DNA of 7,555 bases. Origin: Euryarchaeota archaeon UBA105. Lineage in GTDB: Archaea > Thermoplasmatota > Poseidoniia > Poseidoniales > Thalassarchaeaceae. Where the stretch lies: positions 1,822 through 9,376 of the forward strand of contig DALV01000070.1 of NCBI GenBank assembly GCA_002496905.1, given 5' to 3'. This document shows positions 1-5,991 of the stretch, in pieces; the stretch's first letter is position 1, and every line of letters starts with the position of its first letter. The notes below the pieces were generated by a model. The model was not told where the DNA came from, did no database searches, and saw nothing but the letters and a program-made list of their open reading frames with translations. The translations under genes were made by a program, and so were the position numbers.

Positions 1-98
1 TCTGCTTCAATTACAACGACTCGTGGGTCATCTGCCAGGTTGAGTAGTGCCGCTCCATAGCCATCACGGCTGGCGCCGCCAGTAGATGGCGCACTCAT
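1..98 (-). CDS. Transketolase C-terminal subunit, 5' fragment cut by the window edge
   Basis: Only the first 32 codons are present; the gene runs off the left edge. The reverse strand from ATG at 98 reads MSAPSTGGASRDGYGAALLN followed by LADDPRVVVIEA. This is the start expected for the pyrimidine-binding/C-terminal half of a split transketolase (family pattern: R-x-x-(Y/F)-G-x-x-L, then L-x-x-x-D-x-R-V-V-V). In archaea this half pairs with a separately encoded thiamine-diphosphate-binding half to give the active enzyme, which moves two-carbon units between sugar phosphates. Its ATG overlaps the TGA of the N-terminal subunit gene (ATGA, bases 95-98), so the two are almost certainly co-transcribed and translationally coupled, which supports the call for so short a fragment. 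DXS or another thiamine-enzyme beta half would look similar over this length, but the partner argues for transketolase. Confidence 0.85.
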   Translation of the reverse strand, partial: MSAPSTGGASRDGYGAALLNLADDPRVVVIEA

Positions 99-916
99 AC
101 TAACTCCTCCATTGCCATCGTTAGTTCAGCATCATTAGGTGCTTTACCATGGAACGACGGATTATCTTCCATGAAAGATACGCCTTTGCCCTTGACGGTG
201 TGGGCTACTATGGCGGATGGCCCTGGTGTATCCATTGACCATTGCAAAGCTTCGACAATCGCTACCATGTCGTGACCGTCGATTTCCCTGACGGACCAAC
301 CGAACGCCTCTACCTTACTGGCAACGTCCCCAATCTCCATTTGTACATTTACGAAGTCATCGTTCTGTATTCGATTCCTATCGATTATTACGTGTAAATT
401 GTCTAAATTATGGTAACTAGCAGCCATGAACGCTTCCCATATCTGCCCTTCTTGGGTTTCCCCATCTCCTAACATCACCCATGTTTGGTAATCAATACCA
501 TCCATTTTTGCTGCAAATGCCGTCCCTATTCCAAAGGATAATCCCATACCTAAGCTGCCTGCTGAGAAGTCTACACCATTTGTCCATTTCATGTCTACAT
601 GACCTTGACATGCAGATCCTAAACTTCTGAAGCCATCCAAGTCTGATTGGTTGAGGAAGTTGTGTTCTTTCAAAATAGAATATACTGCTGGTGAGGCATG
701 ACCTTTACTCATAATAAATCGGTCTCTTTGGCTTGAATCTGGATTATTTGAATCTACATTTAATTGAGTACCATATAGTGCGACAATTAGATCGATTGCT
801 GACAAAGATCCACCTGGATGTCCTGCACCTGCTTTGTGTATCATGTCAACTATTGACCTCCGGCAATTTTTTGCCACTTTCTCTAAACTTTGAACAGATA
901 CTTCAGTTCGTTCCAC
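95..916 (-). CDS. Transketolase, N-terminal (thiamine diphosphate-binding) subunit
   Basis: This 273-residue protein has the length of the stand-alone N-terminal halves of archaeal split transketolases, against about 650 residues for the fused enzyme. Visible family motifs are GHPGGSLS (residues 32-39), KGHASPAVYS (71-80), SAGSLGMGLSFGIG (118-131), the thiamine diphosphate/metal motif GDGETQEGQIWEA (150-162) with the closing Asn near DRNRIQ (179-184), and GKGVSFMED (243-251). With the downstream subunit it should form a cytosolic transketolase for non-oxidative pentose phosphate interconversion, supplying ribose and erythrose phosphates. The start is GTG at 916, the first start codon after an in-frame stop at 931-929. 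No Shine-Dalgarno is evident, so the mRNA may be leaderless. The next in-frame ATG (residue 25) has a GGAGGTC about 10 bases upstream but would remove sequence conserved in the family. It is divergent from mqnE across a 73-base gap. Confidence 0.95.
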   Translation of the reverse strand: MERTEVSVQSLEKVAKNCRRSIVDMIHKAGAGHPGGSLSAIDLIVALYGTQLNVDSNNPDSSQRDRFIMSKGHASPAVYSILKEHNFLNQSDLDGFRSLGSACQGHVDMKWTNGVDFSAGSLGMGLSFGIGTAFAAKMDGIDYQTWVMLGDGETQEGQIWEAFMAASYHNLDNLHVIIDRNRIQNDDFVNVQMEIGDVASKVEAFGWSVREIDGHDMVAIVEALQWSMDTPGPSAIVAHTVKGKGVSFMEDNPSFHGKAPNDAELTMAMEELV

Positions 917-939
917 GGTTGTCGCTAATCAAAAGGGCC

Positions 940-972
940 TTTGATGATTTCCAGCCTCCATTTATCATCAAA
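940..972. promoter_or_regulatory. 9-bp perfect inverted repeat in the divergent tkt/mqnE promoter region
   Basis: TTTGATGAT (940-948) and its exact reverse complement ATCATCAAA (964-972) flank a 15-base spacer, with the half-site centres 24 bases apart. The element fills much of the 73-base gap between the divergent transketolase and mqnE starts. A TATA-like AT-rich stretch (TTTATCAT 961-968, AAATTATA 970-977) overlaps its right arm, 13 to 29 bases upstream of the mqnE ATG at 990. Dyads of this kind are typical operators for dimeric helix-turn-helix regulators, but no regulator is encoded in the window. A 15-base loop makes an RNA hairpin less likely than a protein-binding dyad. Function is inferred from position only. 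Confidence 0.4.
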
Positions 973-989
973 TTATAGATGGATTGAAT

Positions 990-2228
990 ATGGGCGAATT
1001 ATTGGGGCGTTTTGTGAACAGGCCCATGGTAGAGACCCCAGCGCCTCTTGGTGGGCACAAAGATTGGCGAAGTAATCTCAAATCGATGCGAGTTCCAACT
1101 ACTGTATCTTCCAATTCCATATTAACTGAAGCACTAGAATCATTAATTCTAAATGGTAGGATTACCAGAAATCAAGGCGTTGAAATATACAGCATGGCAG
1201 ACCTTAACGCCATTTTTTCGCTCGCTAATATGGTGAAACAAGCTCGATTTGACAATCAAATATTTTTCAACCAAAATCTCCATGTAAACACAACAAACAT
1301 TTGCGTATTGGCCTGCAGATTTTGCGCATTCAGAAAGGGCCCAAGACATTCTGACGCTTATGAATTGAGTGTTGATGAATATATACATCGAATTGAACCC
1401 TATTCTGACAAAATAGATGAGGTCCATTCAGTAGGTGGATTACACCCCACTTGGACCATCGAACACTATCAAGAATTGTATAGTAGTGCGAAAAAGAAAT
1501 TCCCACATATTCACATCAAGTCTCTGACAGCAGTTGAGATTAAACATCTGGCAAAAAGATCAAATCTGACCGTTCATGAAACTCTCAAGAAACTACAATC
1601 TTCTGGTTTAGATTCTATACCAGGCGGCGGAGCTGAAATTCTTGTTGACAAGGTTCGTGATAGAATCTGTCGAGGGAAAGAAACCAGTAGTGAATACTTA
1701 GAGATACACAAGGAAGCTCATAGATTAGGGATTCCCACTAATTGTACAATGCTTTTTGGAACTATAGAATCAATCGAAGACAGGATAACTCATCTAGAAT
1801 TACTCAGAGAACTACAGGATGAAACTAATGGATTCCAATGTTTTGTTCCCTATCCATTTTTACCAGATTACACTAGGCTCCCCGAAGCTCAATTGGCGAC
1901 TTCTAACGAGATTTTACGAACAATTGCTATTTCTCGTTTGATGTTAGATAACATACCACATATCAAGGCCTATCGAATGAATATTGGAGATAATGTAGCA
2001 CAAATGGCATTAATATCAGGAGCAGATGATATTGATGGCACTGTAGGCCATGAAGAAATTATGCACTCAGCCGGAAGTACTACTCCCTTGGATTCCCAAG
2101 TAGATGATTTAGTGAATCTAATTGAGGACACCAACCAATTATCCGTAAGAAGAAATTCAATATATTCAAATTTTGCAATCATTCGGCCACAAAAACGTGA
2201 GATTAACAGTTTGCCTCTGCTCAATTAG
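990..2228 (+). CDS. mqnE: Aminofutalosine synthase MqnE (radical SAM)
   Basis: This 412-residue radical SAM enzyme should join the MqnA product, 3-[(1-carboxyvinyl)oxy]benzoate, to S-adenosylmethionine to give 6-amino-6-deoxyfutalosine, the committed futalosine-pathway step. The [4Fe-4S] motif CVLACRFC (Cys105, Cys109, Cys112) sits in a TTNICVLACRFCAF context. SIPGGGAEI (209-217) and LRELQDETNGFQ (272-283) are shared by MqnE and MqnC. The LTAVEI segment (179-184), FVPYPFLPDYT (285-295) and GADDIDGTV followed by HEEIMHSAG (344-362) favour MqnE over the cyclase MqnC. The protein is longer than the roughly 370-390 residues usual for the family: homology seems to begin near residue 45, so starts at ATG 1026 or ATG 1086 (380 residues) are possible, as is TTG 984. 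It is followed after 2 bases by mqnA, consistent with one operon. The stop is TAG. Confidence 0.93.
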   Translation: MGELLGRFVNRPMVETPAPLGGHKDWRSNLKSMRVPTTVSSNSILTEALESLILNGRITRNQGVEIYSMADLNAIFSLANMVKQARFDNQIFFNQNLHVNTTNICVLACRFCAFRKGPRHSDAYELSVDEYIHRIEPYSDKIDEVHSVGGLHPTWTIEHYQELYSSAKKKFPHIHIKSLTAVEIKHLAKRSNLTVHETLKKLQSSGLDSIPGGGAEILVDKVRDRICRGKETSSEYLEIHKEAHRLGIPTNCTMLFGTIESIEDRITHLELLRELQDETNGFQCFVPYPFLPDYTRLPEAQLATSNEILRTIAISRLMLDNIPHIKAYRMNIGDNVAQMALISGADDIDGTVGHEEIMHSAGSTTPLDSQVDDLVNLIEDTNQLSVRRNSIYSNFAIIRPQKREINSLPLLN

Positions 2229-2230
2229 AT

Positions 2231-3037
2231 GTGAATAATATGTCGTGGACTAACGTCGTTGGCAGGGTAGCCTTCACGAATTGCGATCCACTTTTTTATG
2301 GCTTAGATGAACGTTGGTCTGTATTGTCCGCTCCACCTGCATGGCTGACCGGCCATGTCCTTCGCAAAGATTGTCTAACCGCTCCAATTCCTACCGCGGA
2401 TTTCGCTAAACATTCAGACAAACTAATGTTACTACCAGACCTAGGAATAGTAGCGATGGGTGCCGTAGGTTCAGTTATTCTATTTGGGTCAAGGGATATA
2501 GATCAAATGCGTGATATTGCATTACCTTCAGATTCCTCAACCTCTAAGGTGCTACTTCGTTGGTTGTTAAAACATCGTGGATTGGACCCCAAATGTGTAG
2601 AGACCGGTCCTGATCTAAATTCTATGTTAGAACTATGTGATGGGGCGTTGTTAATTGGTGATAGAGCTCTTTCCGCCGCTTCGCAGTATCCGGATTTAGT
2701 ATCTCTAGATTTAGGAGGAGAATGGACCAAGGTTACTGGCCTTCCGATGGTCTTTGGTGTATTTGCCTGCAGAAAGGATGCCCCGTTAGAACAAATTGCT
2801 GAGATACACAATGATTTGACACTCAATTATCAGGCATTCAATAACGATTCTAACTGGAAAAGCCAGGTGATCGCAAATTCCACCCAGCAAACCGGTATCG
2901 ACAAAAATAGGATGGAATACTATTTCGACAATGAAGTGAGAAATACTCTAGATGCAAATTCAACCGATGGTTTGCTCCTATTCTTGAAAGAAGTGTGCAA
3001 ATTGGAAGAAGAACCGGTTTGGGCTAAACTCGAGTAA
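2231..3037 (+). CDS. mqnA: Chorismate dehydratase MqnA
   Basis: This 268-residue protein matches the periplasmic-binding-protein-like MqnA/MqnD fold and is best read as MqnA, which dehydrates chorismate to 3-[(1-carboxyvinyl)oxy]benzoate, the first futalosine-pathway step and the substrate of the MqnE encoded just upstream. Family landmarks are GRVAFTNCDPLFYGL (11-25), LMLLPDLGI (65-73), the SVILFGSR strand (81-88), GPDLNSMLELCDGALLIGD (126-144) and EWTKVTGLPMVFGVFACR (164-181). The segment where many bacterial MqnA proteins have D-V-S-P-I-S-S reads LTAPIPTADFA (49-59), a divergence in the substrate-binding loop. No signal peptide is seen. The start is GTG at 2231; ATG at 2240, preceded by GTGA at a 5-base spacing, is an equally good candidate. 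The 2-base gap after mqnE suggests translational coupling. The TAA stop abuts the stop of the convergent gene. Confidence 0.92.
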   Translation: MNNMSWTNVVGRVAFTNCDPLFYGLDERWSVLSAPPAWLTGHVLRKDCLTAPIPTADFAKHSDKLMLLPDLGIVAMGAVGSVILFGSRDIDQMRDIALPSDSSTSKVLLRWLLKHRGLDPKCVETGPDLNSMLELCDGALLIGDRALSAASQYPDLVSLDLGGEWTKVTGLPMVFGVFACRKDAPLEQIAEIHNDLTLNYQAFNNDSNWKSQVIANSTQQTGIDKNRMEYYFDNEVRNTLDANSTDGLLLFLKEVCKLEEEPVWAKLE

Positions 3038-3051
3038 TTATTCTGAATAAT
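3037..3051. repeat. 15-bp palindrome over the convergent stop junction
   Basis: ATTATTC-T-GAATAAT is a perfect 7-bp inverted repeat around one central base. It starts on the last base of the mqnA TAA stop, covers the TAA stop of the minus-strand DOHH-like gene (3040-3038) and encodes that gene's last four residues. As RNA it could fold into a 6-bp AT-rich stem with a three-base loop in either direction, so a weak bidirectional terminator or 3'-end stabiliser is conceivable. Archaeal termination usually relies on T-tracts rather than stems, and no long T-run follows on either side. It may instead be a by-product of the two abutting stops (TAATTA is itself palindromic). Confidence 0.35.
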
Positions 3052-3517
3052 CCAACCGTTTACTTGCCACCCATTCCAGCAAGTCTAGTGCAACTTCACA
3101 CGATTCTGCAATCACTACTTCATCATCATCAACGAATCTTTCTAGCACGTCTAATGCAGTCCTATCTCCAATAGCTCCTAATGCTTCAGCAGCTTCGTGT
3201 CGGACCATTACATCTTCTTCTCCATCTTCTAATCTTTCAATTAAGTGAGGTACAGCATGGGGGTCTTGCATCTGTCCCATAACATAGGCAATTTCGTGTT
3301 TCAATAAAGCGGATTTCGAATCATAGGCTGCTGCCAATGCATCGACGGAATCCGTGCCACCAATGTTGCGCAATGCGAACAATGCCCTCATCCTTTGGAA
3401 CATCTTTTCGTTCTCATTACATAGGATTGTTCGCAAATCTGCCACACTACGTTCACTGCTAGGTGGCGCTGGATCAACCGAATCAAACTCGGACCTCTCA
3501 GGTATGTCTTCAGTCAT
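3038..3517 (-). CDS. Half-length deoxyhypusine hydroxylase-like HEAT-repeat protein
   Basis: This 159-residue soluble, acidic all-helical HEAT-repeat protein resembles one half of deoxyhypusine hydroxylase (DOHH), the di-iron, O2-dependent enzyme that finishes hypusine on eIF5A. In order it has SVDPAPP (13-19), RALFALRNIGG (44-54), LLKHEIAYVMGQMQD (71-85) with His74-Glu75, DVMVRHEAAEALGAIGD (102-118) with His107-Glu108, and ESCEVALDLLEW (138-149). The two His-Glu pairs are 33 residues apart, as I recall for each half of human DOHH (56/89 and 207/240). Eukaryotic DOHH is about 300 residues with four such pairs, so a homodimer would be needed to rebuild a metal site. ATG 3517 is chosen because GGGGTGA (3530-3524) lies 6 bases before it; ATG 3523 would sit directly against that site. 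The gene overlaps the end of mqnD by 8 bases (co-transcription). Other enzymatic or scaffolding HEAT-repeat roles (PBS lyase type) remain possible. Confidence 0.8.
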   Translation of the reverse strand: MTEDIPERSEFDSVDPAPPSSERSVADLRTILCNENEKMFQRMRALFALRNIGGTDSVDALAAAYDSKSALLKHEIAYVMGQMQDPHAVPHLIERLEDGEEDVMVRHEAAEALGAIGDRTALDVLERFVDDDEVVIAESCEVALDLLEWVASKRLDYSE

Positions 3518-4388
3518 TTTCATTCACCCCGATAAATTCTATGGCATCAGTGTCTAATCCGGCATCAACTAAGCCTATTTTTTGTCCTTCTTTCAAAAAT
3601 AAACGTACCGCCTCCCTACCTTCCTGGCCATAATCAAGCGTACGTGAATTTACATACATCTGTACAAACTCCTTGTTTGTCTCATCATCAATTCCTCTGC
3701 CCCATAGTTTGGCAAATTCTAAGGCAGTTTCAGGGTCATTTAGTGAATGCTCTATGGATTTCTTAACATCGTTTGCCAATAAATTACAGAGTTCTTCGCC
3801 TAAGTCACGGCGAACCACATTACCTCCCAAAGGTAATGGCAAACCGGTCTTTTCGTTCCACCATACACCCAAGTCTTGGATTAGGTATACGCCTTCATCT
3901 TTCCATGTTAACTGACCTTCATGAATAATTAAACCGACGTCATATATTCCTTCTGCGACAGAAGGTAAAATTTCGTCGAACGGGACTACTTCGACTTCTA
4001 CCTCGCCCCAGGCTAGTCTCAAGGCGAGATAGGCCGAGGTATCCAACCCTGGAATTGCGATTTTCCGTGATTTAGCTTCTTGGGAAGTCAGTTGCTCGTT
4101 CCCTATCAGCATAGGTCCATAGCCCTCGCCCATCGATGCTCCACAATTCATTAATGCATAATTTTCTATTATTTTCGGAAATGAATGTATGCTTACTGCG
4201 GAAATTTCGTATTCGGAGTTAAGCGCTTTTTCATTCAGAGTTTGAATATCTAACAATACATGCTCGTAACGTCGCCCAGGTGTTTCCATTGCTCCTGTTG
4301 TTAGAGCATGAAACATGAATGCGTCGTCGGGATCTGGGGAATGCCCTATTCGGATGTGGATATCCTGCGATTCCATAGCCCACGGCAT
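3510..4388 (-). CDS. mqnD: 1,4-dihydroxy-6-naphthoate synthase MqnD
   Basis: This 292-residue protein converts cyclic dehypoxanthinyl futalosine to 1,4-dihydroxy-6-naphthoate, the naphthoquinol ring of menaquinone. It has the MqnD motif series: GHSPDPDDAFMFHAL (15-29, family pattern S-P-C-P-N-D-T-F-x-F), ISAVSIHSF (62-70), GEGYGPML (87-94), KIAIPGLDTSAYLALRLA (109-126), VPFDEILPSVAEGIYDVGLI (135-154) followed by IHEG with His156, which aligns with the family's catalytic histidine, and WWNEKTGLPLPLGGNVVRR (176-194). The length is normal and no signal peptide is seen. The start is ATG 4388, after a purine-rich GAGAGAG; ATG 4376 (residue 5) lies closer to the usual family start and has a TTTTTTA tract about 26 bases upstream, so a leaderless transcript from there is possible. 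It heads a two-gene minus-strand unit with the DOHH-like gene and points towards mqnE-mqnA. Confidence 0.93.
   Translation of the reverse strand: MPWAMESQDIHIRIGHSPDPDDAFMFHALTTGAMETPGRRYEHVLLDIQTLNEKALNSEYEISAVSIHSFPKIIENYALMNCGASMGEGYGPMLIGNEQLTSQEAKSRKIAIPGLDTSAYLALRLAWGEVEVEVVPFDEILPSVAEGIYDVGLIIHEGQLTWKDEGVYLIQDLGVWWNEKTGLPLPLGGNVVRRDLGEELCNLLANDVKKSIEHSLNDPETALEFAKLWGRGIDDETNKEFVQMYVNSRTLDYGQEGREAVRLFLKEGQKIGLVDAGLDTDAIEFIGVNEND
3524..3530 (-). promoter_or_regulatory. Ribosome binding site deciding the DOHH-like start
   Basis: The reverse strand reads GGGGTGA, matching the archaeal Shine-Dalgarno GGAGGTGA at six of the last seven positions. It lies inside the 3' end of mqnD, 6 bases before ATG 3517 and immediately next to ATG 3523, so spacing favours 3517. 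Confidence 0.6.
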
Positions 4389-4469
4389 CTCTCTCTAGTA
4401 AAAAATCACTTGTATTCCGCAATCAGATTCTAAGTAAGTATCAAGAAGCAAATACTCTTGGAATAGAAT
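4389..4469. promoter_or_regulatory. Divergent promoter region, mqnD / 64-residue gene
   Basis: This 81-base AT-rich gap separates divergent mqnD and the small plus-strand gene, so it should hold two promoters. On the minus strand a TTTTTTA tract (about 4396-4402) is at TATA-box distance from the alternative mqnD ATG at 4376. On the plus strand TAAGTAAGTATC (4431-4442) and AAATACT (4450-4456) are weak TATA candidates. A short inverted repeat, CAAGA (4442-4446) and TCTTG (4456-4460), is too small to interpret. No clear consensus TATA/BRE is seen. Confidence 0.35.
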
Positions 4470-4664
4470 ATGCCTGACCCCTCCAAACTATCCACCGCTT
4501 CAGGTCAATTAGGGCCAGTTTGTGCCGTAACTGGTAAAGCACTCACATTCGGAGAAGCCATCGTATTGGATGGTGAATATTTGTGTATAGAGGCTTATGT
4601 TGAAAAAACCGGAGCGGCGCCGTCAACAGATGGAAAAGAAGTTCAGGATTTGAATCTGGATTGA
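4470..4664 (+). CDS. 64-residue two-cysteine protein of unknown function
   Basis: I do not recognise this gene with confidence. The 64-residue product is soluble, acidic at its C-terminus and has no membrane segment. Its core is GPVCAVTGKALTFGEAIVLD (15-34) followed by GEYLCIEAY. The pattern C-x-x-T-G-K, a hydrophobic strand, then D-G-x-x-L-C resembles half of a LIM/TRASH-type zinc knuckle in which the second cysteine of each CxxC pair is lost (Thr21 for the first, Glu41/Ala42 for the second). With only Cys18 and Cys39 a single chain could not make a four-cysteine site; a dimer or a disulfide is possible. The ATG at 4470 is the first start after a divergent promoter region. priS follows after 48 bases on the same strand, so co-transcription is likely. 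A role in primase or replication would be guesswork. Confidence 0.65.
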   Translation: MPDPSKLSTASGQLGPVCAVTGKALTFGEAIVLDGEYLCIEAYVEKTGAAPSTDGKEVQDLNLD

Positions 4665-4712
4665 CACCATCTTTGCGTTGACTTCATCAGCCTCCTTCGT
4701 TGTCGAATTATT

Positions 4713-5915
4713 GTGTCTCGAGGATGGAGCCGGTTTGCGCTTCGCTTCTCAAGGTATTATGCCAGTTTAACAGTCAATGATCTATGGACTCCACCTCGGT
4801 TGAGGAACAGGGAATGGATGTTTATCCATTGGGGGGATAAACCAGTAGACCGGCATCGTGGCTTTACCTCAGAGGATTCATTATTGTCATATTTACAACA
4901 AAGAGGCCCTCACTCATCGTTTCACAGTACAGCATACTATCGTAAACCAATGGAGAGAAAAATGCTCGATAAAGAATGGTTAGGCGCTGACCTTATCTTC
5001 GATTTAGACGGTGACCATTTACCTGGTGTGTCTGACGCGGATTTTCCATCCATGATCGCATTAATTCAAGAACAAGCCTGGAGTTTATGGAATGATTTTT
5101 TAGAACCCGAATTCGATATGAAAAGGGAATTTGCGCAATTCACATTCTCAGGGCACAGAGGATTCCATATTCATGTTAGGGACCCAAGTTTGATGGGTTT
5201 AGACTCAAACGCAAGAAGAGAAATCGTGTCGTACATTCGGGGCGAAGGTTTGGAAGTTAATACAATATTATCTGGGCCTAACAGTGGTTGGCGAGATAGA
5301 ATTGAAATTGGTACTCAAAGTGTCTTAGATAAACTAAGAATTGTTGGTGAAAAATCCACAGGATATCGTCAAATTTTAGATGAATTTCATCAATTATTGA
5401 ATAGAAGTAATGCTATTAATTCACAACGAGGAACTAGTAAAAATCGAATTATTTCTCTAGCCGAATCTGTATTATCTGAAGAAAGAATTGAGAGACTAAA
5501 GGCAGATCACAATTTAGCGGTCTTCGGTAAGGAAACCAGCATTTTTTGGGAGTTGGTTAAACTTGACAAATCTGTAGTCCTAGGTACAGCCGGGGAAACC
5601 GATGAAAATGTCACCGTAGATATCAAACGGGTTATCCGACATTTAGGAAGTCTTCATGGAAAATGTGGTTTACGCGTAACCGAAGTTCCCTTTGAGAGAT
5701 TAGATCCAGATGGCTCAAATCCATTCAATCCATTGTTAGAAGCGGTAGCTTTTTCAGGTTCCGAAAAGTCTGAGATTCGGTTAATCAAAGATGATGTGAC
5801 CGCTAGTCTCCAAAATAACGAAATTTCAGGTTCCACAGGGGATATATTCGAAGTTGGTGAGGCTATGTCTGTATTCTTAAGCCTCAAGGGTTGGGCTGAA
5901 AGAGTCGGTCCCTGA
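4713..5915 (+). CDS. priS: DNA primase small (catalytic) subunit PriS
   Basis: This 400-residue catalytic subunit of the archaeal/eukaryotic-type heterodimeric primase makes RNA/DNA primers at replication forks together with PriL, which is not in the window. The N-terminal SRYYASLTV (13-21) and AYYRKPMERKML (74-85) are family-like. The catalytic DxD is in GADLIFDLDGDHLPG (91-105), with Asp97 and Asp99. The nucleotide-binding motif FSGHRGFHIHVRD spans 145-157. The third acidic residue is probably Asp303 in VDIKRVIRHLGSLHGKCGLR (302-321), with the R-x-x-x-S-L-H-G-K motif intact. No CxxC zinc knuckle follows the DxD motif, unlike in Pyrococcus PriS; the D-H-L-P-G-V loop resembles haloarchaeal sequences from memory. 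The start is GTG 4713, the first start codon after the preceding TGA in this frame, with no Shine-Dalgarno seen. The C-terminal 75 residues look divergent. Confidence 0.95.
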   Translation: MSRGWSRFALRFSRYYASLTVNDLWTPPRLRNREWMFIHWGDKPVDRHRGFTSEDSLLSYLQQRGPHSSFHSTAYYRKPMERKMLDKEWLGADLIFDLDGDHLPGVSDADFPSMIALIQEQAWSLWNDFLEPEFDMKREFAQFTFSGHRGFHIHVRDPSLMGLDSNARREIVSYIRGEGLEVNTILSGPNSGWRDRIEIGTQSVLDKLRIVGEKSTGYRQILDEFHQLLNRSNAINSQRGTSKNRIISLAESVLSEERIERLKADHNLAVFGKETSIFWELVKLDKSVVLGTAGETDENVTVDIKRVIRHLGSLHGKCGLRVTEVPFERLDPDGSNPFNPLLEAVAFSGSEKSEIRLIKDDVTASLQNNEISGSTGDIFEVGEAMSVFLSLKGWAERVGP

Positions 5916-5980
5916 GTCAAAGATTCTATGCTCTAAGCCACAGAATGTTGAATAGTGGGTTCATTGGACATCGACCTGCT

Positions 5981-5986
5981 GGGGTG
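5981..5986 (+). promoter_or_regulatory. Ribosome binding site supporting a TTG start
   Basis: GGGGTG lies 5 bases before TTG 5992, a normal Shine-Dalgarno distance, and is the main reason to accept a TTG start over the ATG at 6016. It sits in the 76-base gap after priS, where no terminator or clear TATA box is seen. Confidence 0.5.
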
Positions 5987-5991
5987 TACGC

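Noticed and set aside
931..943. AAAGG-G-CCTTT symmetric element near the transketolase start as a terminator or hairpin
   Set aside because: One central base leaves no usable loop, and it sits just upstream of a start rather than after a gene.
733..978. Plus-strand open frame of 81 codons opposite the transketolase gene
   Set aside because: It is antisense to a strongly supported transketolase subunit, has no recognisable domain and would occupy the divergent promoter region; it is a coding shadow.
4442..4460. CAAGA/TCTTG inverted repeat upstream of the small gene
   Set aside because: A 5-bp arm is expected by chance in an 81-base gap and gives no stable stem.
4662..4715. The small gene and priS share a reading frame with only one TGA and 16 open codons between them, suggesting recoding or read-through fusion
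   Set aside because: A one-in-three frame coincidence plus 16 stop-free codons is unremarkable; priS has its own GTG start at the expected family position and no recoding signal is visible.
4713..5915. Loss of the PriS zinc knuckle as a sign of a defective primase
   Set aside because: All catalytic motifs (DxD, SGHRG, SLHGK) are intact, and many archaeal PriS proteins, as I recall haloarchaeal ones, also lack the cysteines; this is lineage variation.
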